Assembly (NCBI GenBank): GCA_022843325.1 | Contig: JALHNV010000015.1 | Span: 1-51,970, forward strand | Source: Pseudolabrys sp. | Lineage (GTDB): Bacteria; Pseudomonadota; Alphaproteobacteria; Rhizobiales; Xanthobacteraceae | DNA length: 51,970 nt | Reading direction: 5' to 3' | Shown: piece after piece, positions 8,638 to 17,256 of the stretch | Layout: the number at the start of each line of letters is the position of its first letter | How positions within the stretch are numbered: the first letter of the stretch is position 1 | The notes under the pieces: model-generated | Told to the model about the DNA's origin: nothing | What the model saw: the letters and a program-made list of their open reading frames with translations, nothing else | Databases searched by the model: none | Made by a program: the position numbers and the translations under genes

Positions 8638-9075
8638 ATGAATCTGTCCTACCTCTTCTTCAGTTTCGACGGCCGCATCAGCCGCCAGCCTTACTGGCTG
8701 GCGTTCTGCGTGCTGGTGCCGGCGACTCTCGGCGCCGCCATGATGGCCGCCTCGGTCGGCGGCGTGCGGGCTGTCGCGCTGGTCGAACTGGCCTTTCTGT
8801 ATCCGGAACTGGCGGTCATCGTGAAGCGCGCCAATGACCGCGAAATGCCGAGCTGGATCGTGCTCTGCTATTTCGTGCTGAGCGTGCTCGTCAGCGGCCT
8901 CGGTCTGTTCGGCGTCGGGCTGGAAGACGCCGCCGGCGAACCGAACACCTTGTACTGGATCGTGCTGTTGCCGCTGCTCGCCGTTGGGCTGTTCATCCTG
9001 GTCGAACTGGGATTTCGTCCCGGCGTCAGCGGGCCCAATCAATACGGTCCGGATCCGCTTCAGGGAAAGACATGA
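8638..9075 (+). CDS. DUF805 family membrane protein
   Basis: A 145-residue inner-membrane protein. The start at 8638 gives [20 protein letters not shown], the N-terminal signature of DUF805 (FxGRxxRxxFW), followed by four hydrophobic helices and the closing motif [10 protein letters not shown], also typical of the family (GPNKYGPDP). An upstream ATG at 8584 would add 18 residues without family similarity. Its stop overlaps the dapE ATG by 4 nt, so the two are translationally coupled. Function is unknown. Confidence 0.85.
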   Translation: MNLSYLFFSFDGRISRQPYWLAFCVLVPATLGAAMMAASVGGVRAVALVELAFLYPELAVIVKRANDREMPSWIVLCYFVLSVLVSGLGLFGVGLEDAAGEPNTLYWIVLLPLLAVGLFILVELGFRPGVSGPNQYGPDPLQGKT

Positions 9076-10235
9076 CGACACCCGCCGACCCGATCGAAAT
9101 CGCCCGCGACCTGCTGCGCTGCCCGTCGGTGACGCCGGCCGAAGGCGGCGCCCTCGCGTTCCTGGAAAAGGTGCTGACGGCGGCGGGCTTCACCGTGCAC
9201 CGCATGACCTTCCACGAACCCGGCGCCGAGGATGTCGAGAACCTCTATGCCCGCATCGGCACAGAAGGCCCGCACCTGATGTTCGCCGGGCACACCGACG
9301 TGGTGCCGCCGGGTGACGAGGCCGCCTGGACCCATCCGCCGTTCGCCGGCGCGGTCGACAACGGATTGCTGTACGGCCGCGGCGCGGTCGACATGAAAGG
9401 CGGTATCGCCTGCGCGGTCGCCGCCACGCTCGACCACCTCGCCGCCAACGGCGGCAAGCCAAAAGGCTCGATCTCGTTTCTGATCACCGGCGATGAGGAA
9501 AGCATTGCCGTCAACGGCACGCCGAAGCTGCTGGCCTGGGCGGCCGAGCGCGGCGAGAAATTCGATCACTGCATTCTGGGCGAGCCGAGCAACCAGGACG
9601 CCATGGGCGACACCATCAAGATCGGCCGCCGCGGTTCGCTCAACGGCCATCTGATCGTCACCGGCACGTCCGGCCACGTCGCCTATCCGCACCGCGCCGA
9701 CAACCCGGTGCGCGGCATCGCCACGCTGATCGCCGCGCTGCAGTCCGAGCCGCTCGACGACGGCAGCGACACCTTCCAGCCGTCGAACCTCGAATTCACC
9801 ACCATCGACGTCGGCAACAAGACCGTGAACCTCATTCCCAGCGAGGCGCGGGCGCGGTTCAACATCCGCTTCAACGACCGCCATACGCTGGAGTCGCTGA
9901 AGGCGCTGATCGAACAGCGCGCGGCGAAAGCCGCCGGTGGCAAGATCCGCCACGCCTTCAAATGGGAGCCGTCGAACGCCGGCGTGTTCGTCACCAAGCC
10001 CGGGCCGTTCACGGATCTGGTGTCGACCGCCGTCGCGCAGGTCACCGGCCGGACGCCGGAGCTGTCGACCACCGGCGGCACCTCGGACGCGCGCTTCATC
10101 ACGCATTTCTGCCCGGTGGTCGAATTCGGCCTGGTCGGCCAGACCATGCACGCGATCGACGAACGTGTGCCGGTGGCTGATCTGACGATGCTGACGATGA
10201 TCTACAGCAATATCTTGGACCGGTATTTTGCCTAA
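9072..10235 (+). CDS. dapE: Succinyl-diaminopimelate desuccinylase
   Basis: A 387-residue M20 metallopeptidase that hydrolyses N-succinyl-LL-diaminopimelate in lysine and peptidoglycan precursor synthesis. Di-zinc ligands and catalytic residues fit the family: His74 and Asp76 in [11 protein letters not shown], Asp107 in GAVDMKGG, Glu142-Glu143 in TGDEES, Glu171 in LGEPS, and a C-terminal His in TMHAIDE. The dimerisation domain carries [10 protein letters not shown] and [13 protein letters not shown]. It overlaps the DUF805 stop by 4 nt and converges with the OsmC gene across a repeat pair. Confidence 0.97.
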   Translation: MTTPADPIEIARDLLRCPSVTPAEGGALAFLEKVLTAAGFTVHRMTFHEPGAEDVENLYARIGTEGPHLMFAGHTDVVPPGDEAAWTHPPFAGAVDNGLLYGRGAVDMKGGIACAVAATLDHLAANGGKPKGSISFLITGDEESIAVNGTPKLLAWAAERGEKFDHCILGEPSNQDAMGDTIKIGRRGSLNGHLIVTGTSGHVAYPHRADNPVRGIATLIAALQSEPLDDGSDTFQPSNLEFTTIDVGNKTVNLIPSEARARFNIRFNDRHTLESLKALIEQRAAKAAGGKIRHAFKWEPSNAGVFVTKPGPFTDLVSTAVAQVTGRTPELSTTGGTSDARFITHFCPVVEFGLVGQTMHAIDERVPVADLTMLTMIYSNILDRYFA

Positions 10236-10252
10236 GGCTGTCATGCCTCTCC

Positions 10253-10378
10253 GCCGTCATTGCCGGGCTTGACCCGGCAATCCATGAGGCGGCACGTCAA
10301 AAGAAGCCTTACGTCAGCTTGTCGCGCGTTGCAGGCGCATCATGGATGCCCGGGTCAAGCCCGGGCATGACCGTCGAG
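10253..10378. repeat. Inverted pair of REP-like palindromes
   Basis: Two related palindromic units face each other between the convergent dapE and OsmC genes. Unit 1 (about 10253-10287) has the core TGCCGGGCTTGACCCGGCA and ends in CCATGA. Unit 2 (about 10338-10376) read on the other strand has GCCCGGGCTTGACCCGGGC and also ends in CCATGA. Head-to-head pairing is the classic arrangement of bacterial interspersed mosaic elements. It may form a bidirectional transcription stop. Confidence 0.85.
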
Positions 10379-10397
10379 AGGCCTCAGGGTCCCCGCC

Positions 10398-10823
10398 TCA
10401 CCCTTCCAGCTTCGCATCCAGCGTGATCTTGGCGTTCAGCAGCTTCGACACCGGACACCCCGCCTTGGCCTTGGCCGCCAGTTCCTGAAACTTGGCATCG
10501 TCGGCGCCGGGGATTTTCGCCTTCAGCGTCAGATGCACCGCGGTGATGGCGAAGCCGTCGGCCTGCTTCTCGAGCGTCACGTCGGCCTGCGTTTCCATCT
10601 TCTCGGCGGTGAGCTTGGCTTCGCCGAGCATGAGCGACAGCGCCATGGTGAAGCAGCCGGCATGCGCCGCGCCGATCAGTTCTTCGGGATTGGTGCCGGC
10701 CTTGCCTTCGAAGCGGCTGGAAAATCCGTAGGGATAGTCCTTGAGCGCGCCGCTCTTGGTGGAGATGGCGCCCTTGCCATCCTTGATGCCGCCCGACCAG
10801 ACCGCCGATCCATATGTGCTCAT
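10398..10823 (-). CDS. OsmC/Ohr family peroxiredoxin
   Basis: A 141-residue protein of the OsmC family, thiol peroxidases that reduce organic hydroperoxides. The two redox cysteines are present: Cys57 in AAHAGCFTMALS and Cys123 in KAGCPVSKLL. Residues 43-50 (GTNPEELI) are the conserved GTNPEEL lead-in. The OsmC subgroup is favoured over Ohr by the AHAGCF context and the N-terminal GGIKDGKG loop. It is a single gene, convergent with dapE. Confidence 0.92.
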   Translation of the reverse strand: MSTYGSAVWSGGIKDGKGAISTKSGALKDYPYGFSSRFEGKAGTNPEELIGAAHAGCFTMALSLMLGEAKLTAEKMETQADVTLEKQADGFAITAVHLTLKAKIPGADDAKFQELAAKAKAGCPVSKLLNAKITLDAKLEG

Positions 10824-10915
10824 GCTGGAACTCCTGTGAATGACAACGTGCGTCCGGGATATAGGGCGCTAGGCGCGAGATGCCACGGAAGGAACCGGCC
10901 TTTCGGAGCCAGCCG

Positions 10916-11653
10916 TCAGTAATCGACCCGCATCAGATACAGCCCGTCCGGCGGCGCCACCTGGCCGCAGGCGGTGCGGTCGCGGGCCGCCAGCGCCGCC
11001 GACAGATCGTCGGCGCTCCATTTGCCGTCGCCGACCGCCACCAGCGAACCGACCATCGAGCGCACCTGGTTGTGCAGGAACGATCGCGCCGAGGCCAGCA
11101 CATGAATGTCGACGCCGTCGCGGATGACGTCGAGCTGGTCGAGCGTCTTCTCCGGCGACGCCGCCTGACATTCGGTCGAGCGGAAGGTCGTGAAGTCGTG
11201 TTTGCCGACCAGCCGCTGCGCGGCCGCGTGCATCGCCGCGGCGTCGAGCGGCCGCGCCACCCGCCAGGCATATTTCAGATCGAAGGTGAGATCGGGCCGC
11301 CGGTTGACGATGCGATAGAGATAATGCCGCTTGCGCGCCGACATGCGGGCGTTGAACGCATCGTCGACCACTTCCGCCGACAGCACCGCGACCGGGTGCG
11401 GCCGCAGATGCGCGTTGAGCGCGTCGCGCACGGTGTCTGTTTCCCAGTCCTTCGCCAGATCGATATGCGCCACCTGGCCGCGCGCGTGAACGCCGGCATC
11501 GGTGCGGCCGGCGCCCTGCACCAGAATCCGCTCGCCGGTCAGCGCCTCGACGGCACTCGTCAACACGCCCTGCACGGTGACCTGATCGGCCTGCGTCTGC
11601 CAGCCGCAGAACGGCGCGCCGTCATATTCGACAATGAGTTTGTAGCGCGGCAT
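10916..11653 (-). CDS. truA: tRNA pseudouridine(38-40) synthase
   Basis: A 245-residue TruA that isomerises U38-40 in tRNA anticodon stems. The catalytic Asp52 lies in [14 protein letters not shown] (residues 47-60), and the N-terminus [18 protein letters not shown] is characteristic. The C-terminal [20 protein letters not shown] is also conserved. The ATG at 11653 gives this standard start; the frame is open for 21 further codons upstream that do not match the family. It lies downstream of GNAT and fmt on the same strand. Confidence 0.97.
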   Translation of the reverse strand: MPRYKLIVEYDGAPFCGWQTQADQVTVQGVLTSAVEALTGERILVQGAGRTDAGVHARGQVAHIDLAKDWETDTVRDALNAHLRPHPVAVLSAEVVDDAFNARMSARKRHYLYRIVNRRPDLTFDLKYAWRVARPLDAAAMHAAAQRLVGKHDFTTFRSTECQAASPEKTLDQLDVIRDGVDIHVLASARSFLHNQVRSMVGSLVAVGDGKWSADDLSAALAARDRTACGQVAPPDGLYLMRVDY

Positions 11654-11728
11654 CAGGGCGGCCCATGGCGGCCGTATCCGGCCTTGGCCGAAGCAGTAGC
11701 GGTGAATGCGGCGCAAGTCACGGCCACG

Positions 11729-12244
11729 TCAGGCCAGGCCATCGAACGGCGCCGGATAACGGACCAGGCCATGCTCGGGCGGGTCGTCCGCCAGCGTCAG
11801 CGCCATGAAGTACTCACCCGCGTAATCGGAGACAAAGGCCCGCGCGGCCTCCAGCGAGAAACCAAAGCGCTGGTAGAAGAGCGGATCGCCGACCACGAAG
11901 GCGAGGCGTTCGCCGTTCTCCTTGAGCTGCGTCAGGCTGGCGCGTGTCAGCGCCGACCCCATGCCGCTACGCTGATGCGACGGAGCGACGCCCAACGGGG
12001 CCAGCGCCACCGCGTTGCGGACGTCGCGCGGCGTCTCGATCAGCAGACGGGGCCAGGCGATATAGCCGACGACGGCGTCGTTCTCGACCGCCACCAGTGC
12101 CAGCACCAGATCGCCGGCGGCGCGCAGCCGGTCGACCAGGTCGCCCTCCGCCGGGCCGCCGAAAGCAGCGTCCAGGACGTTGCGGATCGCCGCGGCCTCG
12201 CCAGGCCGTTCCGGCCGGATCGTGACCTGCGGCGCGCTGGTCAT
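11729..12244 (-). CDS. GNAT family N-acetyltransferase (YhbS-like)
   Basis: A 171-residue GCN5-related acetyltransferase. The acetyl-CoA motif A is visible as LGVAPSHQRSGMGSALTRAS (residues about 88-107, Q/R-x-x-G-x-G/A). The next part, ERLAFVVGDPLFYQRFGFSL, matches the YhbS-like subgroup. The acceptor substrate cannot be told from sequence. Its ATG overlaps the end of fmt by 4 nt, so it is co-translated with fmt, an arrangement that may be only transcriptional convenience. Confidence 0.85.
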   Translation of the reverse strand: MTSAPQVTIRPERPGEAAAIRNVLDAAFGGPAEGDLVDRLRAAGDLVLALVAVENDAVVGYIAWPRLLIETPRDVRNAVALAPLGVAPSHQRSGMGSALTRASLTQLKENGERLAFVVGDPLFYQRFGFSLEAARAFVSDYAGEYFMALTLADDPPEHGLVRYPAPFDGLA

Positions 12245-13161
12245 GTCAGTGGGGTCCCCCGCGCCACCGCGGTGCCGCGCAGGAATTCGTCGGCCTGCAT
12301 CGGCTGCTTGCCGGCACGCTGCAACTCGACCAGCCGCACCGCGCCGTCGCCGCAGGCGATGGTCAGACGGTCGTCAAGCGCAACGCCGGGCATTCCACGG
12401 CCCTCGCCTTTGGTCGAGCGCCGCACCTTCACCCGCACGCCACCGAGTTCGAACCAGGCGCCGGGAAACGGCGACAGGCCGCGGATGTGGTTGTGCACGT
12501 CGCGCCAGGGCCGGGTCCAGTCGATGCGCGACTCGGCCTTGGCGATTTTCTGCGCATAGGTGACACCGGTGTCCGGCTGCGGGACCGCCTCAAGCGCACC
12601 AGCCTCAAGCGTCGTCAGCGCTTCAACCATCGACGCGGCGCCGAGCGGTGCCAGCGCGTCGTGCAGTTCGCCGGCGGTCATGTCGGCGCCGATCGGCAGC
12701 GCCCGCATCAGGACCACCGCGCCGGTATCGAGACCTTCGTCCATCTGCATGATGCTGATACCGCTTTCGCGGTCGCCCGCCATCACCGCCCGGTTGATCG
12801 GCGCGGCGCCGCGCCAGCGCGGCAGCAGCGAGGCGTGCACGTTGAAGCAGCCGAGCCGGGGTGCCTCCAGTAGGGATTTCGGCAGGATCATCCCATACGC
12901 GACCACCACCGCCGCATCGGCGTTGTGGGCGCGAAACGTGGCCTGCGCCTCCTCGGTCTTCAGCGTTGAAGGCGTCAGCACCGGGAGACCGAGCCGCCGC
13001 GCTTCGCGCTCGACCGGCGTGATCTGCATCTCCATGCCGCGCCGCGCCGGCTTGGCCTCGCGGGTATAGACGGCGGCGATGTCGTGGCCCGCGGCGGCGA
13101 GCGAAAGCAGCGTCGGCACCGCGAAATCGGGCGTGCCCATGAAGATCAGGCGAAGGGGCAT
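12241..13161 (-). CDS. fmt: Methionyl-tRNA formyltransferase
   Basis: A 306-residue enzyme that formylates Met-tRNAfMet using 10-formyl-tetrahydrofolate. It begins MPLRLIFMGTPDFAVPTLLS, the standard N-terminus. The catalytic core shows FNVHASLLPRWRGAAPINRA (Asn and His of the formyltransferase active site) and GISIMQMDEGLDTGAV (catalytic Asp). The C-terminal tRNA-binding domain includes LSPFPGAWFELGG. It works with def, which lies about 800 nt upstream beyond the vapBC-like pair that separates the usual def-fmt couple. Confidence 0.97.
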   Translation of the reverse strand: MPLRLIFMGTPDFAVPTLLSLAAAGHDIAAVYTREAKPARRGMEMQITPVEREARRLGLPVLTPSTLKTEEAQATFRAHNADAAVVVAYGMILPKSLLEAPRLGCFNVHASLLPRWRGAAPINRAVMAGDRESGISIMQMDEGLDTGAVVLMRALPIGADMTAGELHDALAPLGAASMVEALTTLEAGALEAVPQPDTGVTYAQKIAKAESRIDWTRPWRDVHNHIRGLSPFPGAWFELGGVRVKVRRSTKGEGRGMPGVALDDRLTIACGDGAVRLVELQRAGKQPMQADEFLRGTAVARGTPLT

Positions 13162-13176
13162 GAGCTGGCCTTGGCG

Positions 13177-13608
13177 TTAGCGGAGATCAGGCGGGTCGAA
13201 CGGGTTGATAAGTTCAATTTCAAGCCCGCTAAAATCTGCAATGTCGCGCGTTGCTATCGCCATCTTGTTTGCCACAGCTATCGAAGCAATCAACGCATCC
13301 ATCGGCATGATCGGTCTGCCAGCTTCCATTCTTTTTGAAACGATCCGGCCAAACTCGTGAGCGCATTCGCGATCGAACGCCAAGACCCTACCTTGAAATA
13401 GTCTGATCTCCGCATGAGTCACCAGCCGCTCAAGCTCATCCCGTCGCCGCCCGGCAGGAAGACGCTCGATGCCGAAACGCATCTCGGCAAGAACCGGGGC
13501 ACAAATGAATAAATCCTCGTGCGGGAAACTATCGAGCCAGGAACGCACCGACTCGTTCGGCCTGGGCTGGAACGCGTCCGATACAACGTTGGTATCGAGG
13601 ATAATCAT
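13177..13608 (-). CDS. vapC: PIN-domain toxin (VapC/FitB type)
   Basis: A 143-residue PIN-domain ribonuclease. The four acidic residues are in IILDTNVVSD (Asp5), VLAEMRFGIE, MDALIASIAV and ATRDIADFSG. It would cleave tRNA or other RNA when its antitoxin is lost. It overlaps the antitoxin gene by 4 nt. Base composition is visibly less GC-rich than the flanking fmt and def, which suggests lateral acquisition. The closest described relatives by motif order are FitB-type toxins. Confidence 0.9.
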   Translation of the reverse strand: MIILDTNVVSDAFQPRPNESVRSWLDSFPHEDLFICAPVLAEMRFGIERLPAGRRRDELERLVTHAEIRLFQGRVLAFDRECAHEFGRIVSKRMEAGRPIMPMDALIASIAVANKMAIATRDIADFSGLEIELINPFDPPDLR

Positions 13609-13850
13609 TTAAAATCGGGCGGGTCGCCAATTGTGCCTGGAATTTCGAAGACCAAGTCAGCGCCACGAACATCGTCCGGCACCATTTCGTAAAGCAGCGT
13701 GCCAAGCCCCTTATTCGGCTTTTCCGCTGCCGTTCCCGCGCGGAGGATGCTCTTCGCTTCTTCCGACAAACTACGTCCATGCGTGCGGGCACGCTTTTCA
13801 AGTTCGCGTTTAAGCTTGGCATCGATATTTCGAACCAGCAGGTCGGTCAT
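13605..13850 (-). CDS. Arc/RHH-type antitoxin (FitA/VapB type)
   Basis: An 81-residue antitoxin. The N-terminal ribbon-helix-helix MTDLLVRNIDAKLKRELEKR with the continuation THGRSLSEEAKSIL is the FitA-like DNA-binding fold; the C-terminal part (LVFEIPGTIGDPPDF) would bind and block the PIN toxin. The ATG at 13850 follows GGGAG at 7-8 nt; a start 10 codons upstream would lie inside the operator palindrome and is unlikely. It should repress its own promoter through the palindrome at 13862-13880. Confidence 0.88.
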   Translation of the reverse strand: MTDLLVRNIDAKLKRELEKRARTHGRSLSEEAKSILRAGTAAEKPNKGLGTLLYEMVPDDVRGADLVFEIPGTIGDPPDFK

Positions 13851-13861
13851 TTTTGCTCCCG

Positions 13862-13880
13862 TTGATATCAATGATATCAA
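13862..13880. promoter_or_regulatory. Palindromic operator of the vapBC-type module
   Basis: A perfect 9-bp inverted repeat, TTGATATCA / TGATATCAA, about a single central base. It starts 12 nt upstream of the antitoxin ATG and covers the -10 box of the module promoter, the usual position for autorepression by a ribbon-helix-helix antitoxin. Confidence 0.8.
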
Positions 13881-13899
13881 AACGGCGACCGGACGTCAA
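13871..13899 (-). promoter_or_regulatory. Sigma-70-type promoter of the vapBC-type module
   Basis: On the minus strand TTGACG (13899-13894) and TATCAT (13876-13871) are separated by exactly 17 nt. The -10 box lies within the operator palindrome, so antitoxin binding would block RNA polymerase. Confidence 0.65.
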
Positions 13900-13945
13900 A
13901 ATACCTGATTATAAAGCAATTTCAAATGCTTAGTGCAATACAAAC

Positions 13946-14518
13946 TCAGCCAATATGGTGCGACGGCTCTTTGTCATCGGACAGGCCGTCGGAATTCGGC
14001 TTGTCACCGCCGCTCAGCTTGGCCGCCTTCTTGAATTTCTTCATGACGCGGTCGCGCTTGAGCTTGGAGATGTGGTCGATGAACAAGACGCCGTTGAGGT
14101 GGTCGATCTCGTGCTGCAGGCAGGTGGCGAGCAGGTCGGTCGCCTCGATCTCCTGCGGCTTGAGGTCGATGTCGAGATATCTGACCTTCACGGTCAGCGG
14201 CCGCTCGACCTCTTCGTAATACTCCGGGATCGACAGGCAGCCTTCCTCGTAGACCGACGCGTCATCCGAGGACCAAACGATTTCCGGGTTGATGAACAGC
14301 CGCGGCTCCGGCGGGTCGTCCTTCTTGGCCAGGTCCATGGTGACCACGCGCTGCGGCACGCCGATCTGGATCGCGGCCAGGCCGATGCCGGGCGCCGCGT
14401 ACATGGTCTCGTACATGTCGTCGATCAGGGTCCGCAGCGGCTTGTCGACCGTCTTCACGGGTTCCGAGACGAGCCGCAGCCGTTTGTCGGGGAGGATGAG
14501 AATGTCGCGGATCGCCAT
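13946..14518 (-). CDS. def: Peptide deformylase
   Basis: A 190-residue Fe(II)/Zn hydrolase that removes the formyl group from new proteins. The three motifs are complete: [10 protein letters not shown] (residues 44-53), EEGCLSIP (91-98, metal ligand Cys94) and QHEIDH (135-140, ligands His136 and His140, catalytic Glu137). The C-terminal tail is charged. It acts on products of the Fmt reaction; fmt is on the same strand beyond the vapBC-type insertion. The start at 14518 gives [14 protein letters not shown], the usual N-terminus. Confidence 0.97.
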   Translation of the reverse strand: MAIRDILILPDKRLRLVSEPVKTVDKPLRTLIDDMYETMYAAPGIGLAAIQIGVPQRVVTMDLAKKDDPPEPRLFINPEIVWSSDDASVYEEGCLSIPEYYEEVERPLTVKVRYLDIDLKPQEIEATDLLATCLQHEIDHLNGVLFIDHISKLKRDRVMKKFKKAAKLSGGDKPNSDGLSDDKEPSHHIG

Positions 14519-14643
14519 GCGCGCGATTTAAGCGGTGTATCCGGTGCGGTCAATGCGAGCCTTGGACTTGAGCACCGGCCGCTCCCGGCCTAACGTTCGC
14601 TCTTCGTTCGCCTCCCCCGCCCGAATCACGCTAGAAGCGCCGC

Positions 14644-15777
14644 ATGCCGCAAACCCTCGACCAGCTCATGCAATTGCCCGTGCCGCTGCCCCTGATGTTC
14701 GGGGTCGCGGTCCTGATCGCCCTCGGCGTGGTGGCGATCATCGTCATCCTGTTGCGCCCGCGCGCGCCTGTGACCGATCCGGCGGCCGAACAGCGCATCA
14801 CCGATCTCAATGCCCGGGTGCAGACCATGGGCGAACTGCTGGCGCGCGCCCAGGGTCAGTTGCAGCAGACGGTGCACGAGCGGCTGGACGCGGTCAGTTC
14901 CCGGCTCGGCGAGTCGATGCAGAACTCGACCAAGCACACCACCGATCATCTGCAGCAACTGCACGCCCGGCTGGCGGTGATCGACAATGCGCAGAAGAAC
15001 ATCACCGATCTGGCCGCCCAGGTCACCAGCCTGCAAAGCGTGCTGAGCAACAAGCAGACCCGCGGCGCCTTCGGCCAGGGTCAGCTCGAGGCGATCATTG
15101 CCGACGTCCTGCCCAAGGGCGCCTACGAATTCCAGTACACGCTGTCGAACCGGACGCGGCCGGACTGCGCCATCTTCATGCCGGACTCCGGGCCGCTGAT
15201 CATCGACGCCAAGTTTCCGCTCGAGGCCATGACCGCGGTGCACGGCGCCGAAAGCGACGAGGAGCGCAAGGCCGCCGGACAGCGCGTCCGGCAGGACATC
15301 GCCAAACACATTTCGGATATCGCCGGCAAATATTTGATCCCGGGCGAGACCCAGGACATCGCGCTGATGTTCATTCCGTCGGAATCGGTCTATGCCGATC
15401 TGCACGAGCGGTTCGAGGACGTGGTGCAGCGCGCCCACCGCGCCCGCGTCATGATCGTGTCGCCGACGCTGATGGTGATGGCGATCCAGATCATCAAGCA
15501 GGTGCGCAAGGACGTCGAGATGCGCGAGGCCGCCCACCAGATCCGCACCGAAGTCGGCTACATCATGAAGGACGTGCGCCTGCTCGGCGAGCGCGTGCGC
15601 AAGCTGCAAACGCATTTCGGCCAGGCCAACGAGGATGTCGTCAACATCCTCACGTCGGCCGGCCGCATCGAGAAGCGCGCCACCAATATCGAGGAGCTCA
15701 ACTTCGACGACGCGGGGCCCGCGACCGCCGACATCATCGCGGCGCCGATGACGCGCAAGCTCGGAGCCGCGGAGTGA
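14644..15777 (+). CDS. rmuC: DNA recombination protein RmuC
   Basis: A 377-residue membrane-anchored protein. Residues about 15-37 form one transmembrane helix (LPLMFGVAVLIALGVVAIIV). A coiled coil follows (about 45-130), then the RmuC domain with YEFQYTLSNRTRPDCAIFMP, LIIDAKFPLEAM and ESVYADLHERFEDVVQRAHR, a PD-(D/E)xK-like nuclease fold. RmuC limits inversions at short inverted repeats in E. coli, which is of interest given the many palindromic repeats here. It is divergent from def across 125 nt. Confidence 0.93.
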   Translation: MPQTLDQLMQLPVPLPLMFGVAVLIALGVVAIIVILLRPRAPVTDPAAEQRITDLNARVQTMGELLARAQGQLQQTVHERLDAVSSRLGESMQNSTKHTTDHLQQLHARLAVIDNAQKNITDLAAQVTSLQSVLSNKQTRGAFGQGQLEAIIADVLPKGAYEFQYTLSNRTRPDCAIFMPDSGPLIIDAKFPLEAMTAVHGAESDEERKAAGQRVRQDIAKHISDIAGKYLIPGETQDIALMFIPSESVYADLHERFEDVVQRAHRARVMIVSPTLMVMAIQIIKQVRKDVEMREAAHQIRTEVGYIMKDVRLLGERVRKLQTHFGQANEDVVNILTSAGRIEKRATNIEELNFDDAGPATADIIAAPMTRKLGAAE

Positions 15778-15786
15778 GAAATGACT

Positions 15787-15879
15787 CGTCATGGCCGGGC
15801 TTGTCCCGGCCATCCACGTCTTTATCCTGCAGCAGGCCAAAAAAGTCGTGGATGCCCGGCACAAGGCCGGGCATGACGG
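15787..15879. repeat. Inverted pair of REP-like palindromes
   Basis: Unit 1 (15787-15818) has the core GGCCGGGCTTGTCCCGGCC flanked by GTCAT and ATCCACG. Unit 2 (15847-15879), read on the other strand, has the core GCCCGGCCTTGTGCCGGGC with the same flanks. They are 28 nt apart and inverted. The open frame through unit 1 would read MAGLVPAIHVF, a spurious peptide well known from over-extended gene starts in this order. Confidence 0.85.
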
Positions 15880-15895
15880 CGGGGACGACATCGCC

Positions 15896-17251
15896 ATGAC
15901 CGCCGCCCCCGATACACCCGCCCGCCCCTCCTTCGCCGACGCGCTGACCGTCTATCTGAAGCCGCGCGTCCTGATCGTCCTGTTCCTCGGCTTCTCGTCC
16001 GGGCTGCCGCTGGCGCTGTCCGGCTCGACGCTGCTGATCTGGATGCGCGAGTCCGGCGTCGATCTCGGCACCATCGGCCTGTTCGCGCTGGTCGGCACGC
16101 CCTACACCGTCAAGTTCCTGTGGGCGCCCGTGGTCGACGCGCTGAACGTGCCGCTGCTGTCGCGCTGGCTCGGACGCCGGCGCGGCTGGCTGGTGCTGTC
16201 GCAACTGCTGCTGATGGCGGCGACGCTGTTCCTGGCGATCTGCGACCCGGTCAACGCGCCGGCTTTGGTGGCGCTCGGCGCGCTGCTGGTCGCGACCGCT
16301 TCGGCGACGCAGGACATCGTCATCGACGCGTTCCGGGTCGAGAGCCTGCCGGAGAGCGAACAAGCCGCCGGCATGGCGTCCTACGTCGCCGCCTATCGCG
16401 TCGGCATGCTGGTTTCGACCGTCGGCGCGCTGTATTTCGTCACCGGCTTTGAGGCGCTGGGCTATGACCGCGCCTCGGCCTGGGCGGCGGGCTATGTGGT
16501 GATGGCGGCGCTGGTCGGCATCGGTATTGTCACCACGCTGCTGGCGACCGAGCCGGACAAATCGCTGGCGGTGCAGGCCGACCATGCCGCGCACACAAAG
16601 GACAATCCGCTCAAGCGCGTCACCTTGGCAGCCGTGAGCGCGTTCACCGACTTCCTGACGCGCGACGCCGCCATTGTCGTGCTGGTGTTCGTGGTGTTTT
16701 ACAAATTCTGCGACGCCTTCGCCGGCATCATGACGGCGCCCTTCGTCATCGACATCGGCTTCACCCGCACCGACTACGCCAATATCGTCAAGGGCGCGGG
16801 GCTGGCCGCGCTGCTGGTCGGCGGTTTTGCCGGCGGCGCGCTGGCGCGGGCCTATCCGCTCGCCACCGTGCTGTGGATCGGCGCCCTGCTGCAGATGGCG
16901 TCCAACCTGATGTTCTCGTGGCAGGCCTGGGTCGGCCTCAACCACTGGGCGCTGGTCGTCACCATCGTCGTCGAAAACTTCACCGGCGCCATCGGCACCG
17001 TGATCTTCGTCGCCTACCTGTCGGCGCTGTGCAAGAACCCGCTGCACACCGCGACGCAGTTCGCGCTGCTGACGGCGCTCGCCGCAGTCGGCCGCACCTA
17101 TCTGTCAGCCGGCGCCGGCTATGTCGCGGCGGCGACCGGCTGGTCGGTGTTCTTCGCGCTCAGCGCGCTGACCGCGATCCCGGGCCTGATCCTGTTGTGG
17201 TGGCTGCAGCGGCGCGGCCATTTCGACGGGCTGGCGGCGAAGAAAAGCTAG
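15896..17251 (+). CDS. ampG: AmpG-like muropeptide permease (MFS)
   Basis: A 451-residue major-facilitator transporter with about 12 hydrophobic helices. FLGFSSGLPLALSGSTLLIW near residue 25 and the motif TASATQDIVIDAFRVE near residue 140 are AmpG signatures; AmpG imports anhydro-muropeptides for cell-wall recycling. The ATG at 15896 (MTAAPDTPARPSF) was chosen because the 35 upstream codons are read through a repeat element. No beta-lactamase or ampD gene is visible nearby. Substrate assignment is by family. Confidence 0.88.
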   Translation: MTAAPDTPARPSFADALTVYLKPRVLIVLFLGFSSGLPLALSGSTLLIWMRESGVDLGTIGLFALVGTPYTVKFLWAPVVDALNVPLLSRWLGRRRGWLVLSQLLLMAATLFLAICDPVNAPALVALGALLVATASATQDIVIDAFRVESLPESEQAAGMASYVAAYRVGMLVSTVGALYFVTGFEALGYDRASAWAAGYVVMAALVGIGIVTTLLATEPDKSLAVQADHAAHTKDNPLKRVTLAAVSAFTDFLTRDAAIVVLVFVVFYKFCDAFAGIMTAPFVIDIGFTRTDYANIVKGAGLAALLVGGFAGGALARAYPLATVLWIGALLQMASNLMFSWQAWVGLNHWALVVTIVVENFTGAIGTVIFVAYLSALCKNPLHTATQFALLTALAAVGRTYLSAGAGYVAAATGWSVFFALSALTAIPGLILLWWLQRRGHFDGLAAKKS

Positions 17252-17256
17252 CGGCG

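Noticed and set aside
15791..15895. An upstream start for the AmpG-like permease (MAGLVPAIHVF...)
   Set aside because: The 35 codons are translated from a REP pair, a known artefact; the family N-terminus fits ATG 15896.
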